Positions 11,601-23,300 of a stretch of DNA of 64,000 bases are shown here, in pieces. Under the pieces are notes generated by a model that saw only the letters and a list, made by a program, of their open reading frames with translations, ran no database searches and was not told the origin of the DNA. Position 1 is the stretch's first letter. The number at the start of each line of letters is the position of its first letter. The DNA lies in contig JAVDOI010000079.1 in NCBI GenBank assembly GCA_032191485.1, forward strand, positions 1-64,000, read 5' to 3'. Source of the DNA: Leptoclinus maculatus (Eukaryota > Chordata > Actinopteri > Perciformes > Stichaeidae). The translations under genes and the position numbers were made by a program.

Positions 11601-14600
11601 TCCCAGAAAGCTGCAGGTCTGCTGAGACCCTCAGCTCCTTTAAATCAAGACTGAAGACTTTTCAGTTTGCTGCCTTTAATTGAACCATTTTCGAGGATAT
11701 TAATCAATCTTCTGCATTTCACTACTGTATTTTATTTCTTACACTGCTTTTTATTGTTTTAATGACTGTTTTTAATGTTTCAATGAATGTTCTTAATTGT
11801 TTTTAAATCTCCTTTTCTTATGCCTTATGTTTTGATGCTTTTAATGGTTTTATGTGAAGCACTTTGAATTACCTTGTTGTTGAAATGTGCTATACAAATA
11901 AACTTGCCTTGCCTTGCCTATAACCATCACGCTTCAGTGAAACGAAAAGAAGAAGAAGAATCTTTGGTTTTAAAGTTATTCTTTGAATGTTCTGTTGTTC
12001 ACTGACTTGTAAAGTCAGAGAGAGACTCTCTGGGTAATGTGGACTTTAATTAAACTGAAGTTGAAGTTTCGCTGCTGTTGGTAATTCGAGGGGAAAAAAA
12101 CAACATATTTCATTACAGAGAAAAGTAATCTAGGCTTTAACTGGACCCACCTCCAAATCTTTGAAGTTCTCCATCAGACATTGTTTCTCTGGAATTGACT
12201 CCAAGTGGTCCAGGGCTACTCTTGTGTTCTGAAAAGCACACACATAAAATCAGTTCATTTACATTAGGATACTCGTTTGCATTGTCTGACATTCATATTA
12301 AGTCATTTAACTCCAGCCATTTCAATCCGCACAACTACAAACACGACTAACGGCAAAGAGATTTAACGGAGAATCAACACAATATCTGCATCGTGCTGAA
12401 ACCATAAAACATGTTTCAAGATTCTTTGAATGAGAGGTTAAAATAAATCAGGAGACTGAAATCAGGAGGATATGCAGGAGACTCACAGCATTGAGCCCAC
12501 ACATACTGTTTTAGTGTAATAATTGTATTCAAGTAAAAACAGCAAACGCAATTACCATCAATTACCATTTAAGGGGCAAGCAGAAAGCATTAGGATGCAA
12601 CAACTAAAGAGCAAATGGAGAATTATCCACAGGTTAATACTGGGGCTACATCACAATTCCCTTAATCGTCTCTCCCTTTCCCTCACGTGTCTTTCCCTCT
12701 TCCTCACTACTTCTCGCTTCAGACTGAGGGAATGATGAAAGTGAAATGAGAAGTCCATCCCAGTCCAGGGTCACCTGAAGCAATGATTACTGATGACGGC
12801 TGCACAGCTGGATCAGCTGTCCGTGGGCTTTAACTGCACATGTTATGAGAGATAATGGGATGAACTACCCAAAGAACAAGGCTGCACAGCTGATCATATA
12901 TTGTTCCTTTAAAATAAACTGTATGATAAGCATTCAAATAATGCACAGTTGGAAATATAAAAAAAAACACTTTGCAAATGTTTAACAAGGAAGGAAACTA
13001 ATTGAACACATTTATTAAACCTCAAGGATACAAACAATGCGTTTCAGTGTGAAAATAAATCCACATGGCACCTTTAATTCAACACTTGAGCGTCACGTTG
13101 CCTCCTCCTACAGAGGATATGGATAAACGGTGGAAAAGTGGTTTATGCTGTGAAGGTATGATGGATTAAAAAGGCCTGCCGACTGCAATCAAATCAGGCA
13201 TGTTGGGGAAGACCTTATAGTATCTGCCTTAACCACGTGGCTACAGGAAGCTGAAAGATGGAATCTGCTCTGTGCTTTATTTCTGGGAAAGCAGCCGACA
13301 CGATTCCCTATTCAAACTGCATAGTGACAGACATGATGTCATAATGTCAAAAGCTAATTGAGGACTTTGTTACAACAGTCTTTAATTAAGATTAAGTACC
13401 TACTCCAGCTCCACTCCATTCTATTCATCCCTCCACCGTATGTTTCAATGGCCTTCCCATTCAGATGGAGCATCAAAAGAAGTGGTAGTTACAAGGCTGA
13501 TGCTGCACTGACATACGAGTGAGACTCGCTCACCACCGATGCATCCTGCCGCTGAGCTGTAAGCAGATAGTGGTCCGAGGTATTTCCTCTTCTTTCCCAC
13601 AACAGCTAACTGGAGGTCGGCCAAGCGTGCCACATAATTGTGATGAGTGGACAGTTTTACTTATTTATTTTTTCAACAGGGTAGGAAGAGCTTGGGTCAA
13701 TACAACCGCTCCAGCGGTGCTAAGTGATTTCGGGGTAACGTGTAATAGCTGATTAAGGACGTTAGTGGTGACCAACAGCAGCTTGGATGATGATGTCAAT
13801 ACTGTGTTGTCAGTACAGCTCGGTTCTTAACCCCATCAACAAGACGTATGATGATTAACAGAGCTGTGAGCCTTGACTAAAGCAATCATGTCTAACCCTG
13901 TGTCAGCCTCTATGGGTTTGCTAAACAAACAGAGCCGACACAGCAGCATCGAATCACACCGAGAGTCAACACAACATCTATCTTAACAACTCCAGGGCAT
14001 CTCATTCCTCCACGTTTTCTAAACCTGAATTTACATACAACTGTTTTCATCACTTTGATTAGAGAAATAAAACCTTACCATCTCCAGATCCAATACACGG
14101 TCCTGAAAAGACACACAAACACAGCAACGTTGCTTTATATGCATAGAAACCGTAAGAACCAATTCCAAAGTAATGCTTAACCGAACCAAATGACTCCAGA
14201 TAACTGCTCATAATGGTGGATCAGCAGAGAGGAATAGAGTGTGCCAACAAGGAAAGAAAATACAAGGGAGTCTGTAGCACACAACAAGCTTCTTATCACA
14301 CACACACACTCACACAGACACACACCGCTCTCAGCACTCATCCAGCTCCTGACTGATGTTCCCTCTCTAACGATGCATAAGTGATGCTCTGCCTCTTATC
14401 TGCCACTCAAACACACACCTGCTCTACCCCTCTGCCTGTAATGTGTTGATGGTTTGTAACAAGGGTACTTTCTTTCCCTCAGCCCACCCTCCAACAGTGT
14501 TTTAGCTCGTCAGCGTCCCTCACTCTGTCTTACCTCTGTACATCTCTCTCTCTTCATCCTTCATAATTAAAAGCCTGGCTGGGTCTGAGAGGGCTGATTA

Positions 14601-17600
14601 ATTGCATGCGAGCTCTGGCAGGTGCCATCTTGCAGCCACAGATGGGACCCCGGAATCCAACACACACACAAACACACACACACGCACAAAAATGCTTAGC
14701 AGACATTTTAGTGTGTGTGTGTGTGTGTGTGTTTGAGTTTGGCTGTTTAATGGCGAGTAAAGGGCCGGTGAGGCGCTGGGGGCCAGTTCAATCCAGACTA
14801 GGTGAGTTGGTGGCCTGCCAAGTGTAGCTGCTGCTGTACTGAGAGACAGAGACAAGGCCTCTGGCGGCTTTTAAACTCCAAGGCCTCGTGTCTGCAGTAA
14901 TTAGCTACTTGTCCAAGCAAGGCTGCAAGCAGTCTGTCAGGCCCACGGCTGTGCACTAATGTTTGTAGCACCACATCACAGGACTCAGAGCCCAGCAGTT
15001 GCACAAAAAAAAACACCAACAGATAAACAAAAGAAGAATTTGAAGTAGATGTGGGGCATAAATAAAAATCGTACCAGCTGTCTCTTTTTGGCAAAATAAG
15101 GCCAGCTGGATATTAAAAAAGCTCTACAAATGAACAAACAGATGAGGATAGGTGAAGATATAAAATGCTAACCTGGAGGCTCCTCATCTCTTCCTCTTTC
15201 CTGCGACTCCTCTCCAACAGCTCTGAAAGACACGTTTACTGTTGATGAGTTGAGGTAGAACTACATGACCCACTTTGTTTTACAGGCTTTTTCTTTCCTC
15301 ATCATTTCCTATGACTATGTCATTTGGTATTATTGGAAAAATAGAGAAAACATTTAGTTTAGTTCAATAAAAACATGGAGGGAGCTACAGCAGTGAACAA
15401 TGTGGCCATGAGTGAATCACAGAATGATAGAAAGAGGAGTCCGGTTACGATGGCTAACTGTACGAAGATGGTTGGAAGGTGCTAATCCGCTGGTTGCCAA
15501 AGCAGCTCACGAATGAGTCAGTAATTGTGAAGCGAGAATGAATCAACTGAGGCCAACAGGCTAATAAGAGAACAGCGTGAGTGATCTGTCCTTTACATGT
15601 TCAGCAGACTAATTCAATACCGTCTCTACTTTACCTAGTTCATAATACTTTAACGCTAAATGAATGCCGGATAATGTTACAACCAAACGTTTCTTCACCT
15701 CCCTGGCGTCAACAGGCAGATCTACAGGAACATTACAACTCAAATAGTGCAGGTTTATGACACACTAACTCATTAAATCCATGCTCTACTTTATAACCAC
15801 GCTGGTTATTTCAAAGCAAGCAACCAATTAGCCTATTTGGAAAAGACCTCCGCTGAGTGCATTTCACTGATGTTTGTGATCGTGAGGAGCCACAAGCTGG
15901 CTGTTGTTTGCCTTGCTTTGCTTTTTAATTTCTTTATCAGGAAATGTTGGTAAAAGTTCATTCATAGGTCAACTTCTACTGCCAAAAGGTAGTCCCAGTC
16001 ACTAAACCTCCCAGCACACGAGAGGAAAAGCCTGCTCGTGTAATGAATGAAACTCATCTCAATGTGTTGGACAGCTTGCTGTGAGAGGATTATTTGTACA
16101 GAAACACAGACTCTGCTTGTGTTTGTTGTTGATTGCAACACATTGTTTTTAATTACAATCACAGGTTCTTTGCTTAATGAGGTGTTGAATCAAAGGAATA
16201 ACTCACTTCATTTAGCAATAGAGTTAGCACAAACGCCAACATATTTACCCAGGTTTATTCTGCTGAACAGAACCAACTTTATGCTGTTTCAATAAAACGG
16301 AGGCAACATAGTATGGCAATAAGAAAAAGAAAGAAAATGTCCAAAAACATTTTAGTTGTATTTATTGTCATGAAATATAATAATAAAGTATTGTTTTTCC
16401 TATACTTATAATGCCAACTCATTTGTTGATAAATGAACTGTTGCACCATTTATGATTGAAACATGACTATAATAACTGAGAATCAGACAACTCTTTAATT
16501 ATGCGAGAAGCTCTGTATTAAATACACAGTAACATACTGACGTCCCTTTACTGAAAGCACAACTGGGATTGACCGAGGGATCGAGGTAGCCTGTTCAAAT
16601 CAAGTGGGCAGAAGAGAGTTGGTAGGCTCACAGCTCAACTGAAACCTGGGGTAGGTCCTATTATACTAACACTACTGTGGTGGATGGTACATGGACTGTA
16701 CTTGTTTAGCACCTCGCTTGTCTTCCGACCACTCAAAACACTTTAACACTACATGTCATCACTCACCCATTCACACCCATTGCAAGTGATGTGAAGTGAT
16801 GGAAAACACAGACTGCAACCGCAATCTGACGGTAATGAATTCACTGTGAGACAAGTACTGTACATCACACAATGTTCTACAGAGTGCTGGCATTAACAGC
16901 TCATCTGTGAGATGAGCAGAGAAGTAAGAAAAGTATATCTGATGAGAATCATCCACTACAGCTGAAAAACACAATGACACGATGGCCAGTGGGTTGTCTC
17001 TGTGTCCATGTCTAACTATACCTCTCTCTATGGTCTCTGTGTCTTTTAAACTCTCTCTCTCTGTTAATGGAACACAACTCAGACCCATTGCCCTGCCTTG
17101 TTCAGATGAAGCGCTAAAACAAGTTGTTCTTCCTCTGGCAGTTACAGCTCATTAGCTCAAAAATGGGACTCGAGACGGGGAAAACAAGTCCGTGTTCCAC
17201 AGAAGTTCTCAAAGTCCACACACATTAAGATGCTTTTTCAAACATTTGTAATCATAAACAGACGGGCCAGTGTGCACGGTCTAAAAGAACAACGCAGCAG
17301 ATGCAAAGGGAACAGGCACAGGCAGACATTTTAACAAGCACCAGTTACAAAACAAACCTTCAGTCACTTAATGAGTTACTGCTTTTAAATTCAATTAACA
17401 AAGAAAACAGGAAGTCAGCGTGTGACTAGGTTCAATCAAAGCGACTATTGGTCCAACAGTCAAGGAATAACTCCATGTTCATTGAGAGCTTGCTAAGTAT
17501 TCACACTGTTTCCCAACTGATAATTTAACATTTCTTGTTCAATGCTTCCTTTAATCAGGAATTAGCTGTCCAACAAAGAACACACAGCCTGATTAGTCTC

Positions 17601-19754
17601 CCATGATGCTGTGCTGTTATGTAGCGTGGTTTTGCTTTGATAACGATAGTACCACCGCTGAAGCAAAGCAAACACCACACAAATCTATACCCACATATCA
17701 TACCCTGCATTCACGCTGGCTATGTTTTCTAATTAATAAACAGTGTTTGTGTACGTACCTCTCTTTTCAGAGCCGAGGGAGTGCAGCAGCTTCTCCTGTT
17801 GGTCCAGGCGCTGCAGGAGAGCCATCTGCTCTGAGTCCCGGCTCTGCCTGAGGGCCTTCAACTGATCCCTGGTCTGTTGTTGCTGCTTCCTTAAGCGCTG
17901 CTCTCTTGTGGTGCCCTCCCGCACCTCCTCACACAGCCAGCGGATACAAAATCAATGGGGTGAAGTAGGATGGGCATACGTACCAATATGAATTGGTACG
18001 TATAGTAAAGGTTTTAATCAAGACTTAAGGGGATCAGGGCATTAGGAGGGGGAACCAATACACTGTAAGTTTTAAGACCTCCGGTTCTCAAAAGTGAAGC
18101 TCATGCGGAAGTGTCTTAAAGCTGCATTCTCTCTAGTGTCCACCAGGGGGCGACTCCTCTGGTTGTATAGAAGTCTATGAGAAAATGACTCTACTTCTCT
18201 CTTGATTTATTACCTCAGTAAACATTGTAAACATGAGTTTATGGTCTCAATCTCTAGTTCAAGTCTTCTTCAATACAGCATGATGTTCATTTAGTACATT
18301 ATGGTCCATTTAGAGTCAAACAGACCATAAAGCAGGGGATGCTTTAGGGCGGGGCTACACGGTGATTGACAGGTCTCTACCAGAGCCGTATACAGTGTCT
18401 CTAAGTTACTCCTCCTCAATCAAAATATGGTCACTTCCGTTCATTGGTTGCAAAAAGCCAAGATGGTGACGGCCGTAATCCAAGAGGGCGACAGCCAAAA
18501 CTCTGAACTCGAGGCTTCAAAAACGTCAGTCCACAAACCAACGGGTAAAGTCATGGTGACCACGTCAGTGCAAAAGTCACCTTAACTGTCCGATATAAGA
18601 AAAGCAAGAGAATTCTGTTTTCCCTTTAAAGCATCCTAATCGCTCTTCTATCTCAAAGGTTAATTGCCCCAGTGCCATCCAGGCTGCAAGTTTACAATTC
18701 TCTGGAAATCTCTTCAAACACTAAATATAGTCCATCATTATTTTATCATTTTGACCATGGTGTTAAACTCCATGCTCAGAAAAGAGTATGGTCAAAATGA
18801 GTGTGCTAAAAGCTCAGTGGCCCAGTCAGAGTGGTGTGGAGCGCACAGTCAGCAGCAGGGAATGTAAATGAGTTAAAGGGTTGTTACGGCCATGTAAAGG
18901 ATTGGTTGAATGTGTGTTCCAGCTGAGCTAATTATCTCGCTTGTTCTCTGGCGGTTTTATTCTTGTAAATGCACAGAGCTCTGAAAGCATTTCTGACAGG
19001 AGACATACATTATGGTGATAAACACTGAGAGTTGTGCAAACACATTTGAACAAAGTATCATGCATCACAGTCTTAATTCCATGTTGTATTTGTACAGTGC
19101 ATCATTGCTAAATACTAAATGGAAACTGATCTGTCTTGGAAAGAAACCAAGGGACGACTATTACTGCAAAGGACGGGCTGACAACAGCATGAAGGCCACA
19201 CATTAAAGGAGAGCACATCGTGTTAACCATGATGCTGCCATAGAGGGATGAAAGACACTAAAGTAGTGCACTATGACTGGACTTCTTAGGGTAGTGCAAT
19301 TTACTATTGTCCTTGATAATTATTATGGAGACATTCTGTCACAAATCCCTGAACTTCAGTGTCATTGTGATCACTGCAGACTCTCAGCACACAGCTATGA
19401 ATAATGCTTTACTGAGAGGTTATGCCACGGTAACATGTTGGTTTAAACAAGCAGAAATGCAACCATGTGTGGTAGCTAAGATTATTTTAAGTCCACAAAG
19501 ACCAAATCACACTGAATACATATAGACCATGCTGTCCTCTTACATTAATCTTCTATATGGTGTCGGCCTCCGGAATGAGCATGATTTCATTGTCACAGTG
19601 TCACGTGCTTAATCTTGTGCTTTCTCAATTATATAATTGATTATTTCTAGCAAATCCCCGCAAGGAAGGACGCACAATCACGTGATAATCATACCTTTGT
19701 CTCAGCTAGCCAGCGGTGGGGGTCTTTCACTAATCCAGGTTTCTGGGAGATCGC
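5558..19754 (-). CDS. cep128: centrosomal protein 128, last eight exons (partial)
   Basis: Eight minus-strand exons (19754-19695, 17927-17759, 15222-15173, 14102-14079, 12228-12151, 8152-8039, 6386-6278, 5631-5558) join with compatible phases into the C-terminal ~225 residues of a coiled-coil protein. From memory of vertebrate CEP128, the diagnostic order is DPHRWLAE.K, then WLCEE, then EK-R-LLE, then an LQDRV..LE segment, then VALDHLES(I/V)PEK, then RY.KY. The family protein is about 1,100 residues, almost all coiled coil. It sits at the subdistal appendages of the mother centriole and basal body, where it helps anchor microtubules and affects ciliary signalling. Only the extreme C-terminus lies here; upstream exons must be past the 13-kb array or outside the window. 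The last residues are rich in Ser and Asp and not coiled coil. One acceptor (17927) is anomalous. Confidence 0.85.
5632..6277 (-). other. cep128: cep128 intron
   Basis: The donor GTGAGT adjoins 6278 and the acceptor CTGCCACAG adjoins 5631. No repeat or RNA gene was recognised inside. Confidence 0.7.
6278..6386 (-). CDS. cep128: cep128 exon, Ser-rich region
   Basis: This 109-bp exon (36 codons + 1 base) has an acceptor TGTCTTCCAG and a donor GTGAGTATT. It encodes a Ser/Leu-rich stretch beginning DEKLDATSRSLRLAA and ending SSSLRSDTL. It is not coiled coil. The phase fits both neighbours. Confidence 0.75.
6387..8038 (-). other. cep128: cep128 intron
   Basis: Donor GTACGA (next to 8039) to acceptor CTTCCAG (next to 6386). 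A poly-T of nine to ten lies near 7047. No transposon was recognised with confidence. Confidence 0.65.
8039..8152 (-). CDS. cep128: cep128 exon, coiled coil with RYTKY motif
   Basis: This 114-bp exon (38 codons, phase 0 at both ends) has an acceptor GTGCCAACAG and a donor GTACGA. It reads ESQHQREMVEQRYTKYKE and continues as a charged heptad-like helix ending in QEYR. The RY-x-KY motif matches the corresponding C-terminal part of vertebrate CEP128 as I remember it. Confidence 0.8.
8330..9005 (+). mobile_element. decayed L2-like LINE reverse transcriptase fragment
   Basis: Broken plus-strand frames retain L2-type RT landmarks: an 'F-S-L-V-S-D...TTETAQIKVTNDNLLVAM' block near 8420-8510 (finger region) and an 'IDYCDAL...LKLVQNAAARVL' block near 8897-8985 (C-terminal domain). 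The catalytic palm between them is missing. It sits in a cep128 intron on the opposite strand. It is non-functional. Confidence 0.7.
9012..9312 (+). mobile_element. tRNA-derived SINE-like element, nearly full length
   Basis: The A-box-like CTCAGAGGTAGAGCGGG and B-box-like CGGCGGTCCAATCCCCC are followed by 'gtccttgggccagataccgaccc', 'catcagtgac..gtgtgtgaatgagtgaatg' and the tail 'agcgctttgagtcaagactagaaaggtgcaagtccatttacc'. This is the most complete of four family copies in the window (3962, 4312, 9012 and inverted 16677). It lies directly downstream of the L2 fragment. Confidence 0.7.
9440..10214 (+). mobile_element. 3' end of a non-LTR retrotransposon ORF2 (different family)
   Basis: A plus-strand frame (9752-10168) carries a typical C-terminal cysteine region: W..LNRLRTRTGR..A.L..WGYK...TTCDCGE. 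After one frameshift it continues into 'D-L-A-V-F-N-K...VEDCVKKWE' and a stop at 10212-10214. RTE- or jockey-like families end this way. No palm domain is present, so only the 3' end remains. The part upstream of 9752 is a less certain extension. Confidence 0.6.
10215..11925 (+). mobile_element. L2-like LINE with RT domain, 5' truncated and internally deleted
   Basis: Plus-strand frames at 10239-10526, 10508-10825, 10856-11383 and 11432-11683 together make an L2-clade ORF2. RT landmarks include 'LKTAVIKPLLKK', 'FQSGFRQHHSTETALVKV', 'LLDLSAAFDTVDHDIL', 'GVPQGSILGPLLF' and the catalytic 'YADDTQIY'. The C-terminal end is 'FSVSAPHIWNKVPESCR...SFKSRLK'. Frameshifts near 10500 and 10830, a stop at 11381-11383 and a deletion after about 11500 make it inactive. 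The 3' UTR ends in 'gctatacaaataaacttgccttgccttgcc', the TTGCC-repeat tail of fish L2 families. Another copy of this 3' end is at 40366. Confidence 0.85.
12151..12228 (-). CDS. cep128: cep128 exon, VALDHLES motif
   Basis: This 78-bp, phase 0/0 exon has an acceptor TGCTTTTCAG and a donor GTGGGT. It encodes NTRVALDHLESIPEKQCLME and ends in FKDLE. This block is the strongest match to CEP128 that I remember (VALDHLES-x-PEK...FKDF). It follows the 24-bp exon directly in phase. Confidence 0.88.
12229..14078 (-). other. cep128: cep128 intron
   Basis: About 1.85 kb between consensus splice sites (GTAAGG next to 14079, TTTTCAG next to 12228). I saw no transposon or RNA gene. Confidence 0.65.
14079..14102 (-). 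CDS. cep128: cep128 24-bp microexon
   Basis: Exactly eight codons (DRVLDLEM) lie between acceptor CTTTTCAG and donor GTAAGG, phase 0/0. It completes the 'LQ-DRV-x-x-LE' coiled-coil segment of the family by joining the 50-bp exon upstream to the 78-bp exon downstream. It is too short to be found as an ORF; splice sites and family order identify it. Confidence 0.82.
14103..15172 (-). other. cep128: cep128 intron with CA/GT microsatellites
   Basis: It contains a CA-rich tract (14660-14686) and a (GT)n tract (14711-14731) about 25 bp apart in opposite orientation, which could pair as a weak hairpin. No other feature was recognised. Confidence 0.65.
15173..15222 (-). CDS. cep128: cep128 50-bp exon
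   Basis: Acceptor GTGTCTTTCAG and donor GTTAGC bound 50 bp. The first two bases complete a Glu codon begun by the previous exon, giving E-LLERSRRKEEEMRSLQ. The charged heptads match the 'LLE..RK-EEM-SLQ' part of CEP128. Confidence 0.82.
15223..17758 (-). other. cep128: cep128 intron
   Basis: A 2.5-kb intron with one inverted SINE-like fragment (16677-16797). The rest is AT-leaning with no recognisable element. Confidence 0.65.
16677..16797 (-). mobile_element. SINE-like tail fragment, inverted
   Basis: 'tgtacttgtttagcacctcgcttgtcttccgaccactcaaaacactttaacactacatgtcatcactcacccattcacaccc' is the reverse complement of the 3' part of the tRNA-derived repeat seen at 9012. Only the 3' half is present. 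Confidence 0.55.
17759..17927 (-). CDS. cep128: cep128 exon, Gln/Arg-rich coiled coil
   Basis: The donor GTACGT adjoins 17759. The frame reads EVREGTTREQRLRKQQQQTR and continues as coiled coil to LLHSLGSEKR plus one base. The 5' edge is set at the first AG (plus-strand positions 17928-17929), which is in frame with the upstream exon. However, codons for an R-W-L-C-E-E block conserved in the family continue upstream to about 17942, with no AG dinucleotide in front of them. See the finding on this acceptor. Confidence 0.78.
17930..19694 (-). other. cep128: cep128 intron
   Basis: Intron starting with donor GTATGA next to 19695. It contains the dispersed repeat at 18060-18560. The remainder has no recognisable element. 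Confidence 0.6.
18060..18560. repeat. dispersed fish repeat (family not named)
   Basis: Stretches such as 'gtccaccagggggcgactcc', 'gaagtctatgagaaaatgac' and 'cagtaaacattgtaaacatg' are familiar to me as a sequence dispersed in many teleost genomes. I cannot name the family or see termini. The call rests on recognition only. Confidence 0.4.
19695..19754 (-). CDS. cep128: cep128 exon, DPHRWLAE motif
   Basis: A 60-bp, phase 0/0 exon with acceptor GTTTTGACAG and donor GTATGA encodes AISQKPGLVKDPHRWLAETK. The DPHRWLAE-x-K block is diagnostic for CEP128. It is the most upstream cep128 exon I can find; the next exon (family region around 'EIDAAC') was not seen in the rest of the window. Confidence 0.88.
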
Positions 19755-20339
19755 CTGTCAAAACAGCACAGAGATGAATGCATGTGTGAGCAGGCATTAC
19801 AAAACATTCTGATCTTTAGAGAGAACTATTTCAGAAAGGAGTGCAAATCCAAGAGATGATGTAGTTAGGCTTCTGTGCAGGTTCAGTAGGTTGTCTAAAT
19901 TGACGCAAATATATGGAGAGGCATCAGAGGAGTTACAAAATGCAGAAAGTGTGATGTGGATGGACAAAACAGGATAAATATCAGAACTGTTGCCTCTGAC
20001 ACAACACTGCACTTGTGCACACACAGAGGTTGTGTGTGTCATCAAAATGAGCTCATTATTAGTATTATTAGTTACTATTATTAAGTACAGTGATGATAAC
20101 TGTGTCTTTATTAGTTATTTGTATTATTAGTTACTATTATTAAGTACAGTGATGATAACTGTGTGTCTTTATTAGTTATTAGTATTATTAGTTACTATTA
20201 TTAAGTACAGTGATGATAACTGTGTGTCTTTATTAGTTATTAGTATTATTAGTTACTATTATTAAGTACAGTGATGATAACTGTGTCTTTATTGGTTATT
20301 TGTATTATTAGTTACTATTATTAAGTACAGTGATGATAA

Positions 20340-23300
20340 CTGTGTGTATTTATTAGTTATTAGTATTATTAGTTACTATTATTAAGTACAGTGATGATGA
20401 CTGTGTGTATTTATTAGTTATTAGTATTAATAGTTACTATTATTAAGTACAGTGATGATAACTGTGTCTTTATTAGTTATTAGTATTATTAGTTACTATT
20501 ATTAAGTACAGTGATGATCACTGTGTGTCTTTATTAGTTATTAGTATTATTAGATACTATTATTAAGTACAGTGATGATAACTGTGTCTTTATTAGTTAT
20601 TAGTATTATTAGTTACTATTATTAAGTACAGTGATGATAACTGTGTGTCTTTATTAGTTATTAGTATTATTAGTTACTATTATTAAGTACAGTGATGATC
20701 ACTGTGTGTCTTTTTTAGTTATTAGTATTATTAGTTACTATTATTAAGTACAGTGATGATCACTGTGTGTCTTTATTAGTTATTAGTATTATTAGTTACT
20801 ATTATTAAGTACAGTGATGATAACTGTGTGTATTTATTAGTTATTAGTATTATTAGTTACTATTATTAAGTACAGTGATGATAACTGTCTTTATTAGTTA
20901 TTAGTATTATTAGTTACTATTATTAAGTACAGTGATGATAACTGTGTCTTTATTAGTTATTAGTATTATTAGTTACTATTATTAAGTACAGTGATGATCA
21001 CTGTGTGTCTTTATTAGTTATTAGTATTATTAGTTACTATTATTAAGTACAGTGATGATAACTGTGTGTATTTATTAGTTATTAGTATTATTAGTTACTA
21101 TTATTAAGTACAGTGATGATAACTGTCTTTATTAGTTATTAGTATTATTAGTTACTATTATTAAGTACAGTGATGATAACTGTGTCTTTATTAGTTATTA
21201 GTATTATTAGTTACTATTATTAAGTACAGTGATGATAACTGTCTTTATTAGTTATTAGTATTATTAGTTACTATTATTAAGTACAGTGATGATAACTGTG
21301 TCTTTATTAGTTATTAGTATTATTAGTTACTATTATTAAGTACAGTGATGATCACTGTGTGTCTTTATTAGTTATTAGTATTATTAGTTACTATTATTAA
21401 GTACAGTGATGATCACTGTGTGTCTTTATTAGTTATTAGTATTATTAGTTACTATTATTAAGTACAGTGATGATAACTGTGTGTATTTATTAGTTATTAG
21501 TATTATTAGTTACTATTATTAAGTACAGTGATGATAACTGTGTGTCTTTATTAGTTATTAGTATTATTAGTTACTATTATTAAGTACAGTGATGATCACT
21601 GTGTCTTTATTAGTTATTAGTATTATTAGTTACTAGTATTAAGTACAGTGATGATAACTGTGTGTCTTTATTAGTTATTAGTATTATTAGTTACTATTAT
21701 TAAGTACAGTGATGATAACTGTGTCTTTATTAGTTATTATTATTATTAGTTACTATTATTAAGTACAGTGATGATAACTGTGTGTATTTATTAGTTATTA
21801 GTATTATTAGTTACTATTATTAAGTACAGTGATGATAACTGTGTCTTTATTAGTTATTAGTATTATTAGATACTATTATTAAGTACAGTGATGATAACTG
21901 TGTCTTTATTAGTTATTAGTATTATTAGTTACTATTATTAAGTACAGTGATGATAACTGTGTCTTTATTAGTTATTATTATTATTAGTTACTATTATTAA
22001 GTACAGTGATGATAACTGTGTGTCTTTATTAGTTATTAGTATTATTAGTTACTATTATTAAGTACAGTGATGAAAACTGTGTGTCTTTATTAGTTATTAG
22101 TATTATTAGTTAATATTATTAAGTACAGTGATGATAACTGTCTTTATTAGTTATTAGTATTATTAGTTACTATTATTAAGTACAGTGATGATCACTGTGT
22201 CTTTATTAGTTATTAGTATTATTAGATACTATTATTAAGTACAGTGATGATAACTGTGTGTCTTTATTAGTTATTAGTATTATTAGTTACTATTATTAAG
22301 TACAGTGATGATAACTGTGTCTTTATTAGTTATTATTATTATTAGTTACTATTATTAAGTACAGTGATGATAACTGTGTCTTTATTAGTTATTAGTATTA
22401 TTAGTTACTATTATTAAGTACAGTGATGATAACTGTGTCTTTATTAGTTATTAGTATTATTAGTTACTATTATTAAGTACAGTGATGATAACTGTGTGTC
22501 TTTATTAGTTATTAGTATTATTAGTTACTAGTATTAAGTACAGTGATGATAACTGTGTGTCTTTATTAGTTATTAGTATTATTAGTTACTATTATTAAGT
22601 ACAGTGATGATCACTGTGTCTTTATTAGTTATTAGTATTATTAGATACTATTATTAAGTACAGTGATGATAACTGTGTCTTTATTAGTTATTAGTATTAT
22701 TAGTTACTATTATTAAGTACAGTGATGATAACTGTGTGTCTTTATTAGTTATTAGTATTATTAGTTACTATTATTAAGTACAGTGATGATAACTGTGTCT
22801 TTATTAGTTATTAGTATTATTAGTTACTATTATTAAGTACAGTGATGATAACTGTGTGTCTTTATTAGTTATTAGTATTATTAGTTACTATTATTAAGTA
22901 CAGTGATGATAACTGTGTCTTTATTAGTTATTAGTATTATTAGTTACTATTATTAAGTACAGTGATGATAACTGTGTGTCTTTATTAGTTATTAGTATTA
23001 TTAGTTAATATTATTAAGTACAGTGATGATCACTGTGTCTTTATTAGTTATTAGTATTATTAGTTACTAGTATTAAGTACAGTGATGATAACTGTGTGTC
23101 TTTATTAGTTATTAGTATTATTAGTTACTATTATTAAGTACAGTGATGATAACTGTGTCTTTATTAGTTATTATTATTATTAGTTACTATTATTAAGTAC
23201 AGTGATGATAACTGTGTGTATTTATTAGTTATTAGTATTATTAGTTACTATTATTAAGTACAGTGATGATAACTGTGTCTTTATTAGTTATTAGTATTAT

